From positions 1 to 11,333 of the forward strand of contig NW_003144264.1 of NCBI RefSeq assembly GCF_000003605.2: 11,333 nt of DNA. Reading direction: 5' to 3'. Of the stretch, positions 11,092 through 11,333 are shown one piece after another (positions within the stretch are counted from its first letter, which is position 1; every line of letters begins with the position of its first letter). The stretch is from Saccoglossus kowalevskii (Eukaryota; Hemichordata; Enteropneusta; Harrimaniidae). The notes below the pieces were generated by a model that saw nothing but the letters and a program-made list of their open reading frames with translations, was not told the origin of the DNA and did not search any database. The position numbers and the translations under genes are program-made.

Positions 11092-11326
11092 ATGACAATT
11101 TCAGGATTTTATTCACTGACTCATCATGACAATTTCTGGATTTTATTCACTGACTCATCATGACAATTTCAGGATTTTATTCACTGACTCATCATGACAA
11201 TTTCAAGATTTTATTCACTGACCCATCATGACAATTTCTGGATTTTATTCACTGACTCATCATGACAATTTCAGGATTTTATTCACTGACCCATCATGAC
11301 AATTTCAGGATTTTATTCACTGACTC
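11092..11326 (+). repeat. Continuation block, right copy (partner 9458-9687)
   Basis: Units match 9458-9687 in order. The last one reads through GACTC and then departs from the repeat at 11327, so the array pattern stops inside a GACTC-type linker. Confidence 0.85.
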
Positions 11327-11333
11327 TGATGAA
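11327..11333. other. Possible right edge of the array
   Basis: After GACTC the expected continuation is ATCATGA, but the sequence reads TGATGAA. Seven bases are too few to tell a true array boundary from a diverged or rearranged unit. No comparable run of mismatches occurs elsewhere in the window, which favours a boundary. Confidence 0.45.

Larger units (their letters stand above)
1..11326. repeat. 34-bp tandem satellite array, about 333 units
   Basis: The stretch is a continuous head-to-tail array of a 34-bp unit with no unique sequence between copies. A unit matching the consensus throughout lies at 2282-2315; taken from its ATG it has a GACAATTTCAGG core, a TTTTATTCAC middle and a TGACCCATC end. 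Unit starts at bases 6 and 11296 are 332 x 34 + 2 bp apart. The +2 is fully explained by the indels I can see: -1 near 1174, 1960 and 3314; +1 near 4521, 9723 and 10385; +2 near 5179; and a compensating -1/+1 pair near 10495-10503. The consensus has 10 A, 12 T, 8 C and 4 G and no CpG. Variation concentrates at the CAGG core and the GACCCATCAT linker, while the middle is nearly invariant. Because 34 is not a multiple of three and TGA recurs in every unit, the array is non-coding. Long arrays of this kind are known mainly as eukaryotic satellite or minisatellite DNA; the host assignment is inference. Confidence 0.99.

Noticed and set aside
6-11296. A repetitive protein or peptide genes, since nearly every unit has an ATG.
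   Set aside because: 34 is not a multiple of three. From a consensus ATG the frame shifts through the repeats and stops at a TGA after 23 codons; the ATG itself overlaps a TGA (ATGA). On the - strand all three frames have stops in a typical unit. The visible indels do not open a long frame.
1-11326. CRISPR array, suggested by a regular short repeat of about 34 bp.
   Set aside because: Copies are directly adjacent with no spacers, the whole unit is conserved, and there are no cas genes.
1-11326. Replication-origin iterons or a plasmid partition site.
   Set aside because: Iteron arrays are usually few to tens of copies beside a rep or par gene. Here about 333 units fill the window with no gene in sight.
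1-11326. A one-per-unit TCATGA palindrome as a hairpin or terminator signal.
   Set aside because: The palindrome is only 6 bp with mismatched flanks, too short for a stable stem. It is useful only as a restriction-ladder marker (BspHI).
1-11326. Telomeric repeat.
   Set aside because: The unit is 34 bp with mixed composition, G-poor on the + strand, and lacks the short G-rich motif of known simple telomeres. A subtelomeric location remains possible but unsupported.

Overview
The whole window is one tandem-repeat (satellite or minisatellite) array. A 34-bp, AT-rich unit is repeated head to tail from base 1 to about base 11326. Counting from the first unit ATG (base 6) to the last (base 11296) gives 332 unit steps plus a net indel excess of 2 bp, so there are about 333 units. 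I found no protein-coding gene, RNA gene, CRISPR array, transposon or unique interlude. The unit length is not a multiple of three. On the + strand every reading frame is closed within about 80 bases, and on the - strand all three frames carry a stop in nearly every unit.

The organism cannot be named from this sequence. An 11-kb gap-free array of a short non-coding unit, organised into higher-order blocks, is typical of eukaryotic satellite DNA (heterochromatic, pericentromeric or subtelomeric) and rare in bacteria, so a eukaryotic origin is the best guess. The unit is about 35% G+C, has no CpG in its consensus, and carries about twice as much C as G on the + strand.

The array is not a simple monotone repeat. 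Units fall into a few recurring variant types, differing mainly at a core site (CAGG, CAAG, CTGG, rarely AAAG or a TTCCAAG form) and a linker site (GACCCATCAT, GACTCATCAT, GAACCATCAT, GAGCCATAAT, GACCCATTAT, or CATTG in place of CACTG). Reading the array as a string of variant types reveals long duplicated blocks: 890-2655 recurs at 6772-8709 (offset 173 to 178 units); 6-175 recurs at 6602-6771; 244-515 recurs at 5548-5819 (offset 156 units); 4560-4967 recurs at 9935-10342 (offset 158 units); and 8710-9287 plus 9458-9687 recur at 10514-11091 plus 11092-11326 (offset 53, then 48 units). Much of the right half is therefore a rearranged, slightly diverged copy of the left half, as expected from repeated unequal exchange or segmental amplification.

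The left end is still inside the array. The last seven bases (11327-11333) leave the repeat pattern and may mark the right edge of the array or of a block. No working genetic system can be supported here. The interest lies in the higher-order organisation, the linked variant markers, and the regular placement of a TGACTCA motif in one unit class.
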